Positions 28,464-36,516 of a DNA stretch of 64,000 nt are shown here, one piece after another. Source of the DNA: Roseateles asaccharophilus (GTDB lineage: Bacteria; Pseudomonadota; Gammaproteobacteria; Burkholderiales; Burkholderiaceae_C); assembly GCF_004362405.1 (NCBI RefSeq), contig NZ_SNXE01000009.1, positions 62,001 to 126,000 of the forward strand. The letters run 5' to 3'. Positions within the stretch are counted from its first letter, which is position 1. Every line of letters starts with the position of its first letter. Below the pieces are notes generated by a model. The model saw nothing but the letters and a program-made list of their open reading frames with translations, was not told the origin of the DNA and did not search any database. The position numbers and the translations under genes were made by a program.

Positions 28464-28790
28464 TTACTTGCCGACCGTGCCCTTGGGCAGCACCTGGACC
28501 ACGGCCGAACGCTGGATCTGGATCTCCACGCCCGTGCTGACTTCCAGGTGCACAAAGCTCTCGCCCAACTTGGCCACCTTGCCCAGCAGGCCACCGGCAG
28601 TCACGACCTCATCGCCCTTGGCCAGGGCTTCGATCATGGCCTTGTGCTCCTTCTGGCGCTTCATCTGGGGCCGGATCATGACGAAGTACAGCACCACGAA
28701 CATCAGCACCAGAGGCAGCAGGCTCAGCAGGCTGGATTCGGTGCTGCCCGCCGCCGGTGCGGCCTGGGCAAAAGCGTTGGAAATAAACAC
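28464..28790 (-). CDS. yajC: Preprotein translocase subunit YajC
   Basis: A 108-residue inner-membrane protein of the SecDF-YajC complex: a short periplasmic N terminus, one transmembrane helix (LLSLLPLVLMFVVLYFVMIR) and a cytosolic part with KGDEVVTAGGLLGKV. The start is a GTG at 28790, preceded by AAAGGAT at 6 bases, giving the family N terminus VFISNAFAQ. The much longer ATG-initiated reading of this frame runs antisense through the GntR gene and is not real. 126 bases separate it from secD. Confidence 0.9.
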   Translation of the reverse strand: MFISNAFAQAAPAAGSTESSLLSLLPLVLMFVVLYFVMIRPQMKRQKEHKAMIEALAKGDEVVTAGGLLGKVAKLGESFVHLEVSTGVEIQIQRSAVVQVLPKGTVGK

Positions 28791-28947
28791 GTCGCTATCC
28801 TTTGCTTTGGAAAATGCCGTCTCTGCGGACGGAAGAACCTTCGATTGTATGTGGCCCGCTCCAGGCATCACCCGGCAAACCATCGGTGTGGACCCACCCC
28901 CAGGCGGACACCCAGGTCGTTGATCGGCCACCGCGGGCAAGATGGGG

Positions 28948-28976
28948 TTGACAAGCCGAACTTCAAAAAATATTCT
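28948..28976 (+). promoter_or_regulatory. Strong predicted sigma-70 promoter of the GntR-epimerase operon
   Basis: A perfect -35 TTGACA (28948-28953), 17-base spacer and -10 TATTCT (28971-28976). The expected transcription start is about 28983, some 45 bases before the GTG start of the regulator. The surrounding AT-rich run stands out against the high-GC background. Confidence 0.75.
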
Positions 28977-28983
28977 GAAAATA
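28971..28983. promoter_or_regulatory. Imperfect palindrome over the -10, candidate GntR autoregulatory operator
   Basis: TATTCTGAAAATA is a 13-base near-palindrome with outer arms TATT/AATA. It covers the -10 and transcription start, where binding by the adjacent GntR-type regulator would block RNA polymerase. The site is visible; the regulator assignment is inference from position. Confidence 0.45.
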
Positions 28984-29027
28984 TATTTAACAACCGCGGC
29001 GCAGCAGATGCGCACACGCGCAAGACT

Positions 29028-29672
29028 GTGAGCAGCGAGACCAAACGGCGGGTGGCCGACCAAGCCTATGACCTGCTGGAAAGCATGATCGCCACCCTTC
29101 AGCTCAAGCCGGGGGCGCCGATTGTCGAGTCCGAGCTGATCGAGCGCATCGGCCTGGGGCGAACGCCGACCCGAGAGGCCCTGATGCGCCTGGTCTCCAA
29201 CGGCCTGATTGTCCAGCTGCCACGCCGCGGCCTGCGGGTGGGCGATCTGATGCTGGCCGAGCATCTGGATCTGATCGAGGCCCGGCGCGTTCTGGAGCGC
29301 CTGATCGCCTGCACCTCCGCCCGCCGCGCCACCCCGGACCAGCGAGACGCACTGCTGCAGCAGGCCCAGGCCATGGTGCTGGCCAGCGAGCGCGACGATC
29401 TGAGCGGCTATATGGAGGCCGACCAGGCGCTGGACCGGATCAATCACGCCGCCTGCCGCAGCCCCTTCGCCGTGGCTGCCATCGTGCCCATGGTGATTCA
29501 GTGCCGACGCTTCTGGTACGCCTATCGGCACCAGGGTGACACGCGCCAAGGCGCCCAATGCCATCTGGCGCTGGCGCAGGCTATTGCCGCCGGGGACGGC
29601 GAGCGAGCCGCTGCCGCCAGCGATGCGCTGATGGACTACCTCCGTAAATTCGCCCAGGCCGTCATCGAATGA
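29028..29672 (+). CDS. GntR family transcriptional regulator (FadR-like C domain)
   Basis: A 214-residue repressor-type protein. An N-terminal winged helix ([38 protein letters not shown]) is followed by an all-helical FCD/FadR-like ligand domain. I chose the GTG at 29028 ([15 protein letters not shown]); no in-frame ATG gives a sensible N terminus and the longer open frame is antisense to yajC. It overlaps the hydroxyproline-epimerase gene by 4 bases (ATGA), so the two are translated together and the regulator probably senses a proline-type metabolite. A consensus promoter lies upstream. Confidence 0.88.
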   Translation: MSSETKRRVADQAYDLLESMIATLQLKPGAPIVESELIERIGLGRTPTREALMRLVSNGLIVQLPRRGLRVGDLMLAEHLDLIEARRVLERLIACTSARRATPDQRDALLQQAQAMVLASERDDLSGYMEADQALDRINHAACRSPFAVAAIVPMVIQCRRFWYAYRHQGDTRQGAQCHLALAQAIAAGDGERAAAASDALMDYLRKFAQAVIE

Positions 29673-30619
29673 ACAACACGCCCACCCGCATCATCGACTC
29701 CCACACCGGGGGCGAGCCCACGCGCATCATCGTCTCGGGCGGACCGGACTTGGGCGGCGGCTCGATGGCCCAGCGGTTGCAGCGCCTGCGCGAGCAGCAC
29801 GACGGCTGGCGCCGTGCGGTGGTGAATGAGCCCCGCGGTTCCGATGTCATCGTGGGCGCCCTGCTCTGCGAGCCCGAGTCACCCGAGAGCGTGGCCGGCG
29901 TGATCTTCTTCAACAACGTCGGCTATCTGGGCATGTGCGGTCACGGCAGCATCGGCCTGATCGCCACCTTGGCTTATCTGGGCCGCATCCAGCCCGGCAC
30001 TCACCGCATCGACACGCCGGTAGGCCCCATCAGCGCCGAGCTGCACGCCGATGGCAGCGTCAGCATCGCCAATGTGCCGGCCTATCGCCTAGCCCGGCAG
30101 GTACCGGTGCGCCTAGGCTCGCGCGTGCTGCATGGCGATGTGGCCTGGGGTGGCAACTGGTTCTTTCTTTGCGAGGACCATGGCGAGGCCCTGCTGCCCG
30201 AACATGTCGAGACCCTCACAACGCTGAGCTGGTCCCTGCGCCAGGCCCTGCGCGAGCAGGGCATCACGGGTGCAGAAGGCGCCGAAATCGATCACATCGA
30301 GCTCATCGGCCCGCCGCAGGCCCCCGGCAACCAGGGGCGCAACTTCGTGCTCTGTCCCGGCAAGGCCTATGACCGCAGTCCCTGCGGTACCGGCACCAGT
30401 GCCAAGCTGGCCTGCCTGGCCGCCGAAGGCAAGCTGGCCCCGGGCCAGCTCTGGCGCCAGGAAAGCGTGATCGGCAGCGTGTTCGAAGCCAGCTATCAGC
30501 CGGGCGAGCAGGGGCAGGTCTTGCCCACCCTGCGGGGCCGCGCCTATGTCAACCTGGACGCCACACTGGTCTTGGACCCTGAGGACCCCTTTGCCTGGGG
30601 CCTGCCCGCCAAAGCCTGA
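29669..30619 (+). CDS. Proline racemase family protein, probable 4-hydroxyproline 2-epimerase
   Basis: Interconverts trans-4-hydroxy-L-proline and cis-4-hydroxy-D-proline by a two-base mechanism. The 316-residue sequence keeps both catalytic cysteines: Cys90 in GMCGHG and Cys239 in [11 protein letters not shown]. Relatives with a Thr in the second place are trans-3-hydroxyproline dehydratases, so the second Cys favours an epimerase or racemase. It is the second gene after the GntR regulator. The downstream hydroxyproline oxidase and deaminase are not in the window. It ends 2 bases from the convergent livF stop. Confidence 0.85.
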   Translation: MNNTPTRIIDSHTGGEPTRIIVSGGPDLGGGSMAQRLQRLREQHDGWRRAVVNEPRGSDVIVGALLCEPESPESVAGVIFFNNVGYLGMCGHGSIGLIATLAYLGRIQPGTHRIDTPVGPISAELHADGSVSIANVPAYRLARQVPVRLGSRVLHGDVAWGGNWFFLCEDHGEALLPEHVETLTTLSWSLRQALREQGITGAEGAEIDHIELIGPPQAPGNQGRNFVLCPGKAYDRSPCGTGTSAKLACLAAEGKLAPGQLWRQESVIGSVFEASYQPGEQGQVLPTLRGRAYVNLDATLVLDPEDPFAWGLPAKA

Positions 30620-30621
30620 GT

Positions 30622-31353
30622 TCAGGCCGCCTTGCGGGCGGCGCCCAGATAGGTCTCGATCACGCGCGGGTCGCGTGCCAGCTCGGCGGCCGGACCTTCC
30701 AGGCCGATCTCGCCGGTCTCCAGCACATAGCCGTAATCGGCGACCTCCAGCGCGGCACGGGCGTTCTGCTCGATCAGCAGGATGGACACGCCGGTCTCGC
30801 GCAGGCGCGAGACGATGCGGAAGATCTCCTTGACGATCAGGGGCGCCAGGCCCAGGCTGGGCTCGTCCAGCATCAGCACCTTGGGGCGGGCCATCAGGGC
30901 GCGGCCCACGGCCAGCATCTGGCGCTCGCCGCCCGAGAGCGTGCCGGCCAGTTGCTCGCGCCGCTCTTTGAGGCGGGGGAAGAGTTGGTAGACCTGCTCC
31001 AGGCCCTCCTTCCAGTCGCGCTGACCCAGCTTCATGGGCCTGAAGCCGCCCAGCACCAGGTTGTCCTCGACGCTCATGGTGGTGAAGAGCTCGCGCTTCT
31101 CGGGCACCAGGGCCAGGCCCTTCATCACGCGCGCTTCCAGGCTCAGCGCGCCGATGTCCTCGCCCGCGAACTGCACCTGGCCACGGCTGGGCAGCACACC
31201 CATCAGGGCATTGAGCGTGGTGCTCTTGCCCGCGCCATTGGGGCCAATCACGGTGACCACTGCGCCCTCGGGCAGGCGCAGGTTCAAACCCGACAGCACC
31301 TCGGCCCGGCCATAGCCGGCGCGCAGGTCCTTGACGTTCAGCAGATCCGCCAT
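30622..31353 (-). CDS. livF: Branched-chain amino-acid ABC transporter ATPase LivF
   Basis: A 243-residue ABC ATPase with Walker [10 protein letters not shown], the signature LSGGERQML and Walker B VLMLDEPSLGLAP; the last is the LivF form. It starts 1 base after the livMG stop. Together livH-livMG-livF give a complete membrane and ATPase set for a branched-chain amino-acid, urea or amide type transporter. No periplasmic binding protein is encoded within the window. Confidence 0.94.
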   Translation of the reverse strand: MADLLNVKDLRAGYGRAEVLSGLNLRLPEGAVVTVIGPNGAGKSTTLNALMGVLPSRGQVQFAGEDIGALSLEARVMKGLALVPEKRELFTTMSVEDNLVLGGFRPMKLGQRDWKEGLEQVYQLFPRLKERREQLAGTLSGGERQMLAVGRALMARPKVLMLDEPSLGLAPLIVKEIFRIVSRLRETGVSILLIEQNARAALEVADYGYVLETGEIGLEGPAAELARDPRVIETYLGAARKAA

Positions 31354-31354
31354 C

Positions 31355-33127
31355 TCAGTGCTCCGTTCCCAGATAGGCCGCGCGCACGGCCGGGCTGGCC
31401 TGCACCTCGGCAGGCGTACCCTCGATCAGCTTGGTGCCGAACTCCATCACCACGATGCGGTCGGTCAGGCCCATCACGAACTCCATATCGTGCTCCACCA
31501 GCAGGATGCTCATGCCCTCGCGCTTGAGCTGGCGCAGCACCTCGGCCAGGGCCTGCTTCTCCTTGTGGCGCAGGCCGGCGGCGGGCTCGTCCAGCAACAG
31601 CAAGGCCGGGTCGGTACACAGGGCGCGCGCGATCTCCATCAGGCGCTGCGGGCCCAGGGCCAGATTGCCGGCCAGCTCGAACATCTTGTCGCCCATGCCG
31701 ATGCGCTGCAGCTGGCGCTCGGCCTCTGCGAAGAGTCGCTTCTCCTCCTCGCGGTCCAGGCGCAGCATGGCGCGCGCCGTGCTGCTCTGTGAGCGCAGAT
31801 AGCCGCCCAGGGCTACGTTCTCCAGCACGGTCATGTCGGGAATCATCTTGACGTGCTGGAAGGTGCGCGACATGCCACGGCGCGCGATCTCGCGCGAGGC
31901 CAGGCCGCCCACCGCCTGACCGCGGAAACTCACTGCCCCGCTGCTCAGGGGCAGCACGCCCGAGATGAGGTTGAAGGTGGTGCTCTTGCCCGCGCCGTTG
32001 GGGCCGATCAGGCCGATGATCTCGCCGGCGCGGATCTGGAAGCTCACATCGTTGACGGCCACCAGGCCACCGAACTGCTTGCGCACCTTGTCCACATCCA
32101 GCAGCAGCTCGCCGGGCTGGGGCTTGTCGCGTGCGGCCAGGGGCGCGGCATCGGCCCAGTTGCGCTCGCGCCGCGCCTCGGGCACCCAGCGGGCGAAGAA
32201 GCCGCTCAGATAGGGCCACAGGCCCTTGGGTGCGTACTTGAGCATCAGCACCAGGACCACGCCCAGCACGATGATCTCGAAGTTGCCATTGCTGCCCAGC
32301 AGGGCCGGCAGCAGCTCCTTGAGCTGGTCCTCGATGATCTTGACCACACCAGCGCCGATGAAGGCGCCCCAGACCGTGCCCACGCCGCCCACCACGGCCA
32401 TGAACAGGTATTCGATGCCCATCTTCAGCGCGAAGGGGCTGGGGTTCACCGTGCGCTGGAAATGCGCAAACAGCCAGCCCGAGACCGAGGCCAGCAGGGC
32501 TGCCAGCACGAAGATCACGACCTTGTAGCGAAAGGTCGAGACGCCCATGGCTTCAGCCATCGTCGTCGCGCCGTTGAGCGCACGTATCGCGCGACCGGGG
32601 CGTGAGTCCAGCAGATTGCGCACGCCGAGCGCCGCCAGGATGGCGATGACCCAGATCAGGTAGTAGATGGCGCGACCATCCTGCAGGCTGATGCCCAGGA
32701 GCTGTAGCGCCGGCAAGCCCTGGATGCCGTCGTACTTGCCGAGGAACTCCATATTCCCCATCAGGTAGTACAGGCTCAGCGCCCAGGCGATGGTGGCCAG
32801 CGGCAGGTAGTGCCCGGACATGCGCAGGGTCAGCAGGGCCAGCACCAGGGCCACGACGGCGGTGATCACGAGCCCCACCAGCAGAGCCAGCCAGGGCGAG
32901 ACCGCATGGGCGGTACTCAGCACCGCGGTGGTGTAGGCGCCGAGGCCCACGAAGGCCGCCTGGCCGAAGGAGGTCAGGCCGCCGACACCGGTCAGCAGCA
33001 CCAGGCCCAGGGCCACGAGGGCGAACAGACCGATGTAGTTGAGCTGGGTGATCCAGAACTCCGGCACCGGCAGCAGGGGCAGGACGAACAGCAGGGCAGC
33101 GCCCACCAGAGGGAACAACTTGCGCAT
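31355..33127 (-). CDS. Fused LivM permease - LivG ATPase
   Basis: A 590-residue fusion. Residues about 1-325 are LivM: eight to ten membrane helices with [16 protein letters not shown] and the conserved loop [21 protein letters not shown]. After a charged linker, residues about 345-590 are the LivG ATPase with Walker [27 protein letters not shown] in place of the usual LSGGQQ-type signature, and Walker [11 protein letters not shown]. Usually livM and livG are separate genes. The frame is continuous with no stop in between. Tightly packed between livH (6 bases) and livF (1 base). Confidence 0.93.
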   Translation of the reverse strand: MRKLFPLVGAALLFVLPLLPVPEFWITQLNYIGLFALVALGLVLLTGVGGLTSFGQAAFVGLGAYTTAVLSTAHAVSPWLALLVGLVITAVVALVLALLTLRMSGHYLPLATIAWALSLYYLMGNMEFLGKYDGIQGLPALQLLGISLQDGRAIYYLIWVIAILAALGVRNLLDSRPGRAIRALNGATTMAEAMGVSTFRYKVVIFVLAALLASVSGWLFAHFQRTVNPSPFALKMGIEYLFMAVVGGVGTVWGAFIGAGVVKIIEDQLKELLPALLGSNGNFEIIVLGVVLVLMLKYAPKGLWPYLSGFFARWVPEARRERNWADAAPLAARDKPQPGELLLDVDKVRKQFGGLVAVNDVSFQIRAGEIIGLIGPNGAGKSTTFNLISGVLPLSSGAVSFRGQAVGGLASREIARRGMSRTFQHVKMIPDMTVLENVALGGYLRSQSSTARAMLRLDREEEKRLFAEAERQLQRIGMGDKMFELAGNLALGPQRLMEIARALCTDPALLLLDEPAAGLRHKEKQALAEVLRQLKREGMSILLVEHDMEFVMGLTDRIVVMEFGTKLIEGTPAEVQASPAVRAAYLGTEH

Positions 33128-33133
33128 CTCAGC

Positions 33134-34162
33134 TCACTCCTCGTCTTTGTGCGGATCGCGCAAGGAACGCCACAACAGCACCGGCAGGATGAAGGTGAAC
33201 ACGATCACCTCCTTGAAGGCACTGGCCCAGAAGGAGCTGAAGGACTCCAGCAGCCCCACCAGCAGCGCACCGAGCGCCGCGCCGGGGTAGCTCGCCAGCC
33301 CGGCGAACACCGCCGCGACAAAGCCCTTGAGGCCGATCAGGAAGCCGCTGTCATAGTTGATCGTCGTCGTCGTGCTGATCAACAGACCGGACAGCGCACC
33401 GATGAAGGCCGCCATCGTGAAGGAGAGCTTGCCGGCGGCCGTGCTGGAGATGCCCATCAGGCGCGCCCCCAGGCGGTTGACCGCGGTGGCGCGCAAGGCC
33501 TTGCCGTAGAGGCTGTGCTCAAAGAACAGCCACAGCATCACGATCAGCGCGATCGAGGTGCCGATGATGATGAGCGTCTGGCCGGACAGGCTCAGCGGCC
33601 CCAGGCTGAAGCTCGCATCCCAGAAGCTCGGGTTGCGCGAGCCCTCTGCCCCAAAGAACACCAGGCCCAGGCCGGTCAGCGCGAAATGCACGCCCACCGA
33701 GACGATCAGCAGCACCAGCACCGAGGCGTCCGCCAGCGACTGGTAGGCCAGGCGATAGACCAGGGGGCCCATGGGCGTGACGATGGCCAGGGTCAGCAGC
33801 GCCTGCAGGAACAAGGGCAGCTTCTGCGGTGCCGCCCACAGCGCCAGCAGGCCGATGGCCAGCGGCAGCAGCGCGGCGCGCAAAACCTTCAGCGGCTGCG
33901 GCCGGCCGGCGCGCCAGCCGTCCCAGAGGTCCAGGCCGGCCACAACCACCGCCATCGCCAGCAAGAACCAAATCGTCAACGGGGTCTGACCCAACTGCAG
34001 TCCGGCCATCGTCAGCGCGCCAAAGGCGACGTACTCCCCCTGGGGGATGAAGACGATGCGGGTGACCGCAAAAACCAGCACCAGACTCAGCGCCAGCAGG
34101 GCATAGATCGCCCCGTTGGTGACGCCGTCCAGCGCGAGGATGCTCGCTATCGTGAAGTCCAT
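33134..34162 (-). CDS. livH: Branched-chain amino-acid ABC transporter permease LivH
   Basis: A 342-residue inner-membrane permease. It has the LivH start ([23 protein letters not shown]), the [14 protein letters not shown] segment, and the conserved [18 protein letters not shown] loop that couples to the ATPase. It contains an extra hydrophobic insertion near residues 60-130 compared with E. coli LivH, as in some other betaproteobacterial members. First gene of the livH-livMG-livF operon. Confidence 0.92.
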   Translation of the reverse strand: MDFTIASILALDGVTNGAIYALLALSLVLVFAVTRIVFIPQGEYVAFGALTMAGLQLGQTPLTIWFLLAMAVVVAGLDLWDGWRAGRPQPLKVLRAALLPLAIGLLALWAAPQKLPLFLQALLTLAIVTPMGPLVYRLAYQSLADASVLVLLIVSVGVHFALTGLGLVFFGAEGSRNPSFWDASFSLGPLSLSGQTLIIIGTSIALIVMLWLFFEHSLYGKALRATAVNRLGARLMGISSTAAGKLSFTMAAFIGALSGLLISTTTTINYDSGFLIGLKGFVAAVFAGLASYPGAALGALLVGLLESFSSFWASAFKEVIVFTFILPVLLWRSLRDPHKDEE

Positions 34163-34286
34163 GAACGCTTGTCTCCAGGAACGGATGCGGGCTCTGCGGC
34201 CCGCTCTGGGTTTGAAACCACTCTAAACAAATGCCCCGGGAATGCCCCTAGTGCGAGGCCGCATTGACAAAGCGCAAATTTTCGTC

Positions 34287-34300
34287 CGACCAGTCGGTCG
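34287..34300. promoter_or_regulatory. CGACC-N4-GGTCG palindrome upstream of the enoyl-CoA hydratase gene
   Basis: A perfect 5+5 palindrome with a 4-base centre lies in the livH/enoyl-CoA hydratase divergent gap, 36 bases before the hydratase ATG. GACC-N4-GGTC type sites are typical of TetR-family acyl-CoA-responsive repressors. A TTGACA (34264-34269) lies just upstream, though no -10 at the right distance stands out. No TetR gene is in the window. Confidence 0.5.
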
Positions 34301-34335
34301 AATTTACCAAGGCGAGCTGCCTCTAGACTCCGCCC

Positions 34336-35097
34336 ATGCCCGATGCCCACGCTCCCTCGCTGCAAATTGATGGCCCACTGGCCTGCATCACCCTGCGCCG
34401 CCCCCGTCAGGCCAACCGCCTGGAGCTGGGCGATCTGCAGACGCTGGAGCAACATCTGGCTCAAGTCGAAGCGGATCAAGCGGTGCGCGTCCTGCTCTTG
34501 AAGGGCGAAGGGCGCCACTTTTGTAGCGGCTTCCACATCGATGCCGTTCCCGGCGTGGACGCCGGCGCCCTGTTCGAAGCCCTGGCCCAGGCCTGGGAGA
34601 ACGCGCGCCCCGTCACCATCGCGGCCATCCAGGGCGGGATTTACGGGGGGGCCACCGATCTGGCCCTGGCCTGCGACTTTCGTCTGGGCACCCGCGCCTG
34701 CGAGATGTTCGTGCCGGCGGCCCGACTCGGCCTGCACTTCTACCGCGGCGGTCTGGAGCGCTACGTCAACCGTCTGGGCCTGGCCGCGGCCAAGCAGGTG
34801 CTGCTGGCCGGCCAGACCCTGGACGCCCAGGCCATGCGCGACTGTGGCTTTCTGGACCAATTGCTGGAGGATGCCGCCGGCCTGCAGCAGGCCAGCGACG
34901 CCCTGTGCGAAGGGCTGCTGGCCGCAGCCCCGCTGGCCCTGCTGGGCATGAAGCGCCACCTCAATGCGATTGCCGCCGGTCGCCTGGACGCGGCCGCCCT
35001 GGCGGCCGACATCGCGCGCGCCAATGCCTCACAGGATCTGAGCGAAGGCGTGCAGGCCTGGCAGGAAAAGCGGGCGCCCAAGTTTCGCGGTTGCTGA
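34336..35097 (+). CDS. Enoyl-CoA hydratase/isomerase family protein
   Basis: A 253-residue crotonase-fold protein. It has the first oxyanion segment (FCSGFHIDAVPG) and the second (AIQGGIYGGATDLALACDF), then the standard C-terminal helices. The usual catalytic Glu pair of hydratases is not both obvious: the position after GGATDLALACDFRLGTRAC carries no clear match, so an isomerase or another crotonase activity is possible. It is divergent from livH and preceded by a TetR-type palindrome, suggesting control by an acyl-CoA. Confidence 0.85.
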   Translation: MPDAHAPSLQIDGPLACITLRRPRQANRLELGDLQTLEQHLAQVEADQAVRVLLLKGEGRHFCSGFHIDAVPGVDAGALFEALAQAWENARPVTIAAIQGGIYGGATDLALACDFRLGTRACEMFVPAARLGLHFYRGGLERYVNRLGLAAAKQVLLAGQTLDAQAMRDCGFLDQLLEDAAGLQQASDALCEGLLAAAPLALLGMKRHLNAIAAGRLDAAALAADIARANASQDLSEGVQAWQEKRAPKFRGC

Positions 35098-35102
35098 GCC
35101 TG

Positions 35103-35122
35103 CGCCCCCCCAAGAGGGGGCG
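35103..35122. repeat. G+C hairpin after the enoyl-CoA hydratase gene
   Basis: CGCCCCC and GGGGGCG form a 7-bp stem with a 6-base loop six bases after the stop codon. There is no T-run, so it is at best a weak or Rho-assisted terminator. The following bases to 35266 show no gene and only a possible AT-rich element near GAAAATAC at 35160. Confidence 0.4.
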
Positions 35123-35266
35123 TCCGTAGAGATCCTGTGCCGACATGGGGCCACATGGTGGAAAATACGGCCCTCGGGGCGTGGCGGCCGGAATCGACGA
35201 AAATATCGGCTGTTGCGGCAGCCCGGCTCGCCGCGAGCATTCCATCTCACACTCACCAGGACCAGC

Positions 35267-35503
35267 GTGGCCAAGGAAAGTACCAAAACGACCATCGAAG
35301 CAGATGGCCTGCGTTACCGCTCTAAAGCTCCCGGTTCGCCCTTCGCGGCGACCTCCTCCTTCGGGGCGGCCACCATGTCGTGCTTCCTCTGCGGCAAGCA
35401 CCGTCCGCGCGCGATGCTGAAGTCGCGCAAGCTGCTGGGCAAGTCTCAGCCGGTCTGCGCTCCCAGCTGCAAGGAGCTGGAAGAGCAGCTCAACCAGAAG
35501 TAA
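35267..35503 (+). CDS. Mini zinc-ribbon-like protein A (flanking tdk)
   Basis: A 78-residue protein that I do not recognise by name. From the GTG at 35267 it reads VAKESTKTTIEADGLRYRSK, then KAPGSPF, then a cysteine module: C-F-L-C, 21 residues, C-A-P-S-C. The arrangement C-x2-C-x21-C-x3-C with a conserved GKHRP after the first knuckle suggests one zinc ion and possibly RNA or DNA binding. A paralogue with the same spacing lies on the other side of tdk (36240-36455). An in-frame ATG 18 codons upstream is possible but the paralogue supports the shorter form. Convergent with tdk. Existence is supported by the conservation between copies. Confidence 0.72.
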   Translation: MAKESTKTTIEADGLRYRSKAPGSPFAATSSFGAATMSCFLCGKHRPRAMLKSRKLLGKSQPVCAPSCKELEEQLNQK

Positions 35504-35544
35504 GCCACCACCCTGCGCACTCGCGCAGGGGATTCGGGGCAGCC

Positions 35545-36117
35545 TCAGCCCTGACGGAAGCAGCGCCCGCACACGGCGCGATAGCGGGCATTGCCCCCCA
35601 CTTCCACCTGCGCGCCCTCAGTGACGCGCCGCATTGACGCGTCCAGCCGCATATTCATCGTGGCCTTGCGTCCACACTCGCAGATGGTCTTCATCTCGTC
35701 CATCTCATCCGCCAGCGCCAGCAGCATGGCCGAGCCGGGAAACAGCTCGCCTCGAAAGTCGGTGCGCAAACCGTAGCAGATGGCCGGCAGGCCATGCAGA
35801 TGCGCCAATTCGTGCAGGGCGCGCACCTGGGTCGCGCTGAGGAACTGCGCCTCGTCCACCAGCACGCAGGCCACGCCGGGACGCAGCTGCCCGGCCTCCA
35901 GAAAGGTCGCCAGGAAATCGGTCTGTGCGTCAAAGGTCTCGGCCACGCGCTGCGGACCCAGGCGCGAGGTCACATAGCCGCTGCCATACCGGTCATCCAG
36001 GCGGGCGGTAAAGATGCGCACCTGGTGGCCGCGCTCCTCGTAGTTGTGTGCCACCTGCAGCAGGGCGGTGGACTTGCCGGCATTCATTGCCGCATAGCGA
36101 AAAAACAGTTTTGCCAT
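35545..36117 (-). CDS. tdk: Thymidine kinase
   Basis: Phosphorylates thymidine to dTMP in the salvage pathway. The 190-residue sequence is a type II (TK1-like) enzyme: P-loop MNAGKST (residues 11-17), the Walker B-like VLVDEAQFLS, YGLRTDFRGELF of the lasso, and the zinc site formed by CECG and CGRC. It is encoded between two paralogous mini zinc-ribbon genes, convergent with the first and divergent from the second. Confidence 0.96.
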   Translation of the reverse strand: MAKLFFRYAAMNAGKSTALLQVAHNYEERGHQVRIFTARLDDRYGSGYVTSRLGPQRVAETFDAQTDFLATFLEAGQLRPGVACVLVDEAQFLSATQVRALHELAHLHGLPAICYGLRTDFRGELFPGSAMLLALADEMDEMKTICECGRKATMNMRLDASMRRVTEGAQVEVGGNARYRAVCGRCFRQG

Positions 36118-36239
36118 CGATTTCGTTCAGCGCAGGCCGCGATTGTGCGCTGTTCGCGCCACACATACGCCGGCATCGGTGCAAGCGAGGGGGCGCGCTG
36201 TCATCTGCGCAGCCTAATATGGCTCACGGAGGGATCCCA

Positions 36240-36455
36240 ATGAGCAAAGATACCCACACCAGCGTGAGCGATGACGGCCTGCGCTACTCGAGCAAGCTGG
36301 GCGGTTCGCCTTTTCTGGGCAGCGGCCACACGCGCTCCTGCTTCAAGTGCGGACGCCATCGTCCGCCCAGCAGCTTGCAATCGGTGCGTCTGCTGGGACG
36401 TACCGAGCTGGTCTGCAAACCAAGCTGCGCAAAGCCCAAAGATCACACACCTTGA
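36240..36455 (+). CDS. Mini zinc-ribbon-like protein B (flanking tdk)
   Basis: A 71-residue paralogue of the protein at 35267-35503. It shares DDGLRYSSK, GGSPF and the module C-F-K-C-G-R-H-R-P, 21 residues between the knuckles, and C-K-P-S-C. A strong GGAGGG ribosome-binding site lies 6 bases before the ATG at 36240, which fixes the start. It is preceded by a 122-base gap from the divergent tdk. Function is unknown; the two copies have diverged outside the motif, so they are an old duplication and not a recent tandem copy. Confidence 0.78.
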   Translation: MSKDTHTSVSDDGLRYSSKLGGSPFLGSGHTRSCFKCGRHRPPSSLQSVRLLGRTELVCKPSCAKPKDHTP

Positions 36456-36516
36456 GCCGCTTTGAGGCTGGGTAGACGGGGCGGCCGCTTTCACGCCCCC
36501 TATCATCGGCGCCGCC

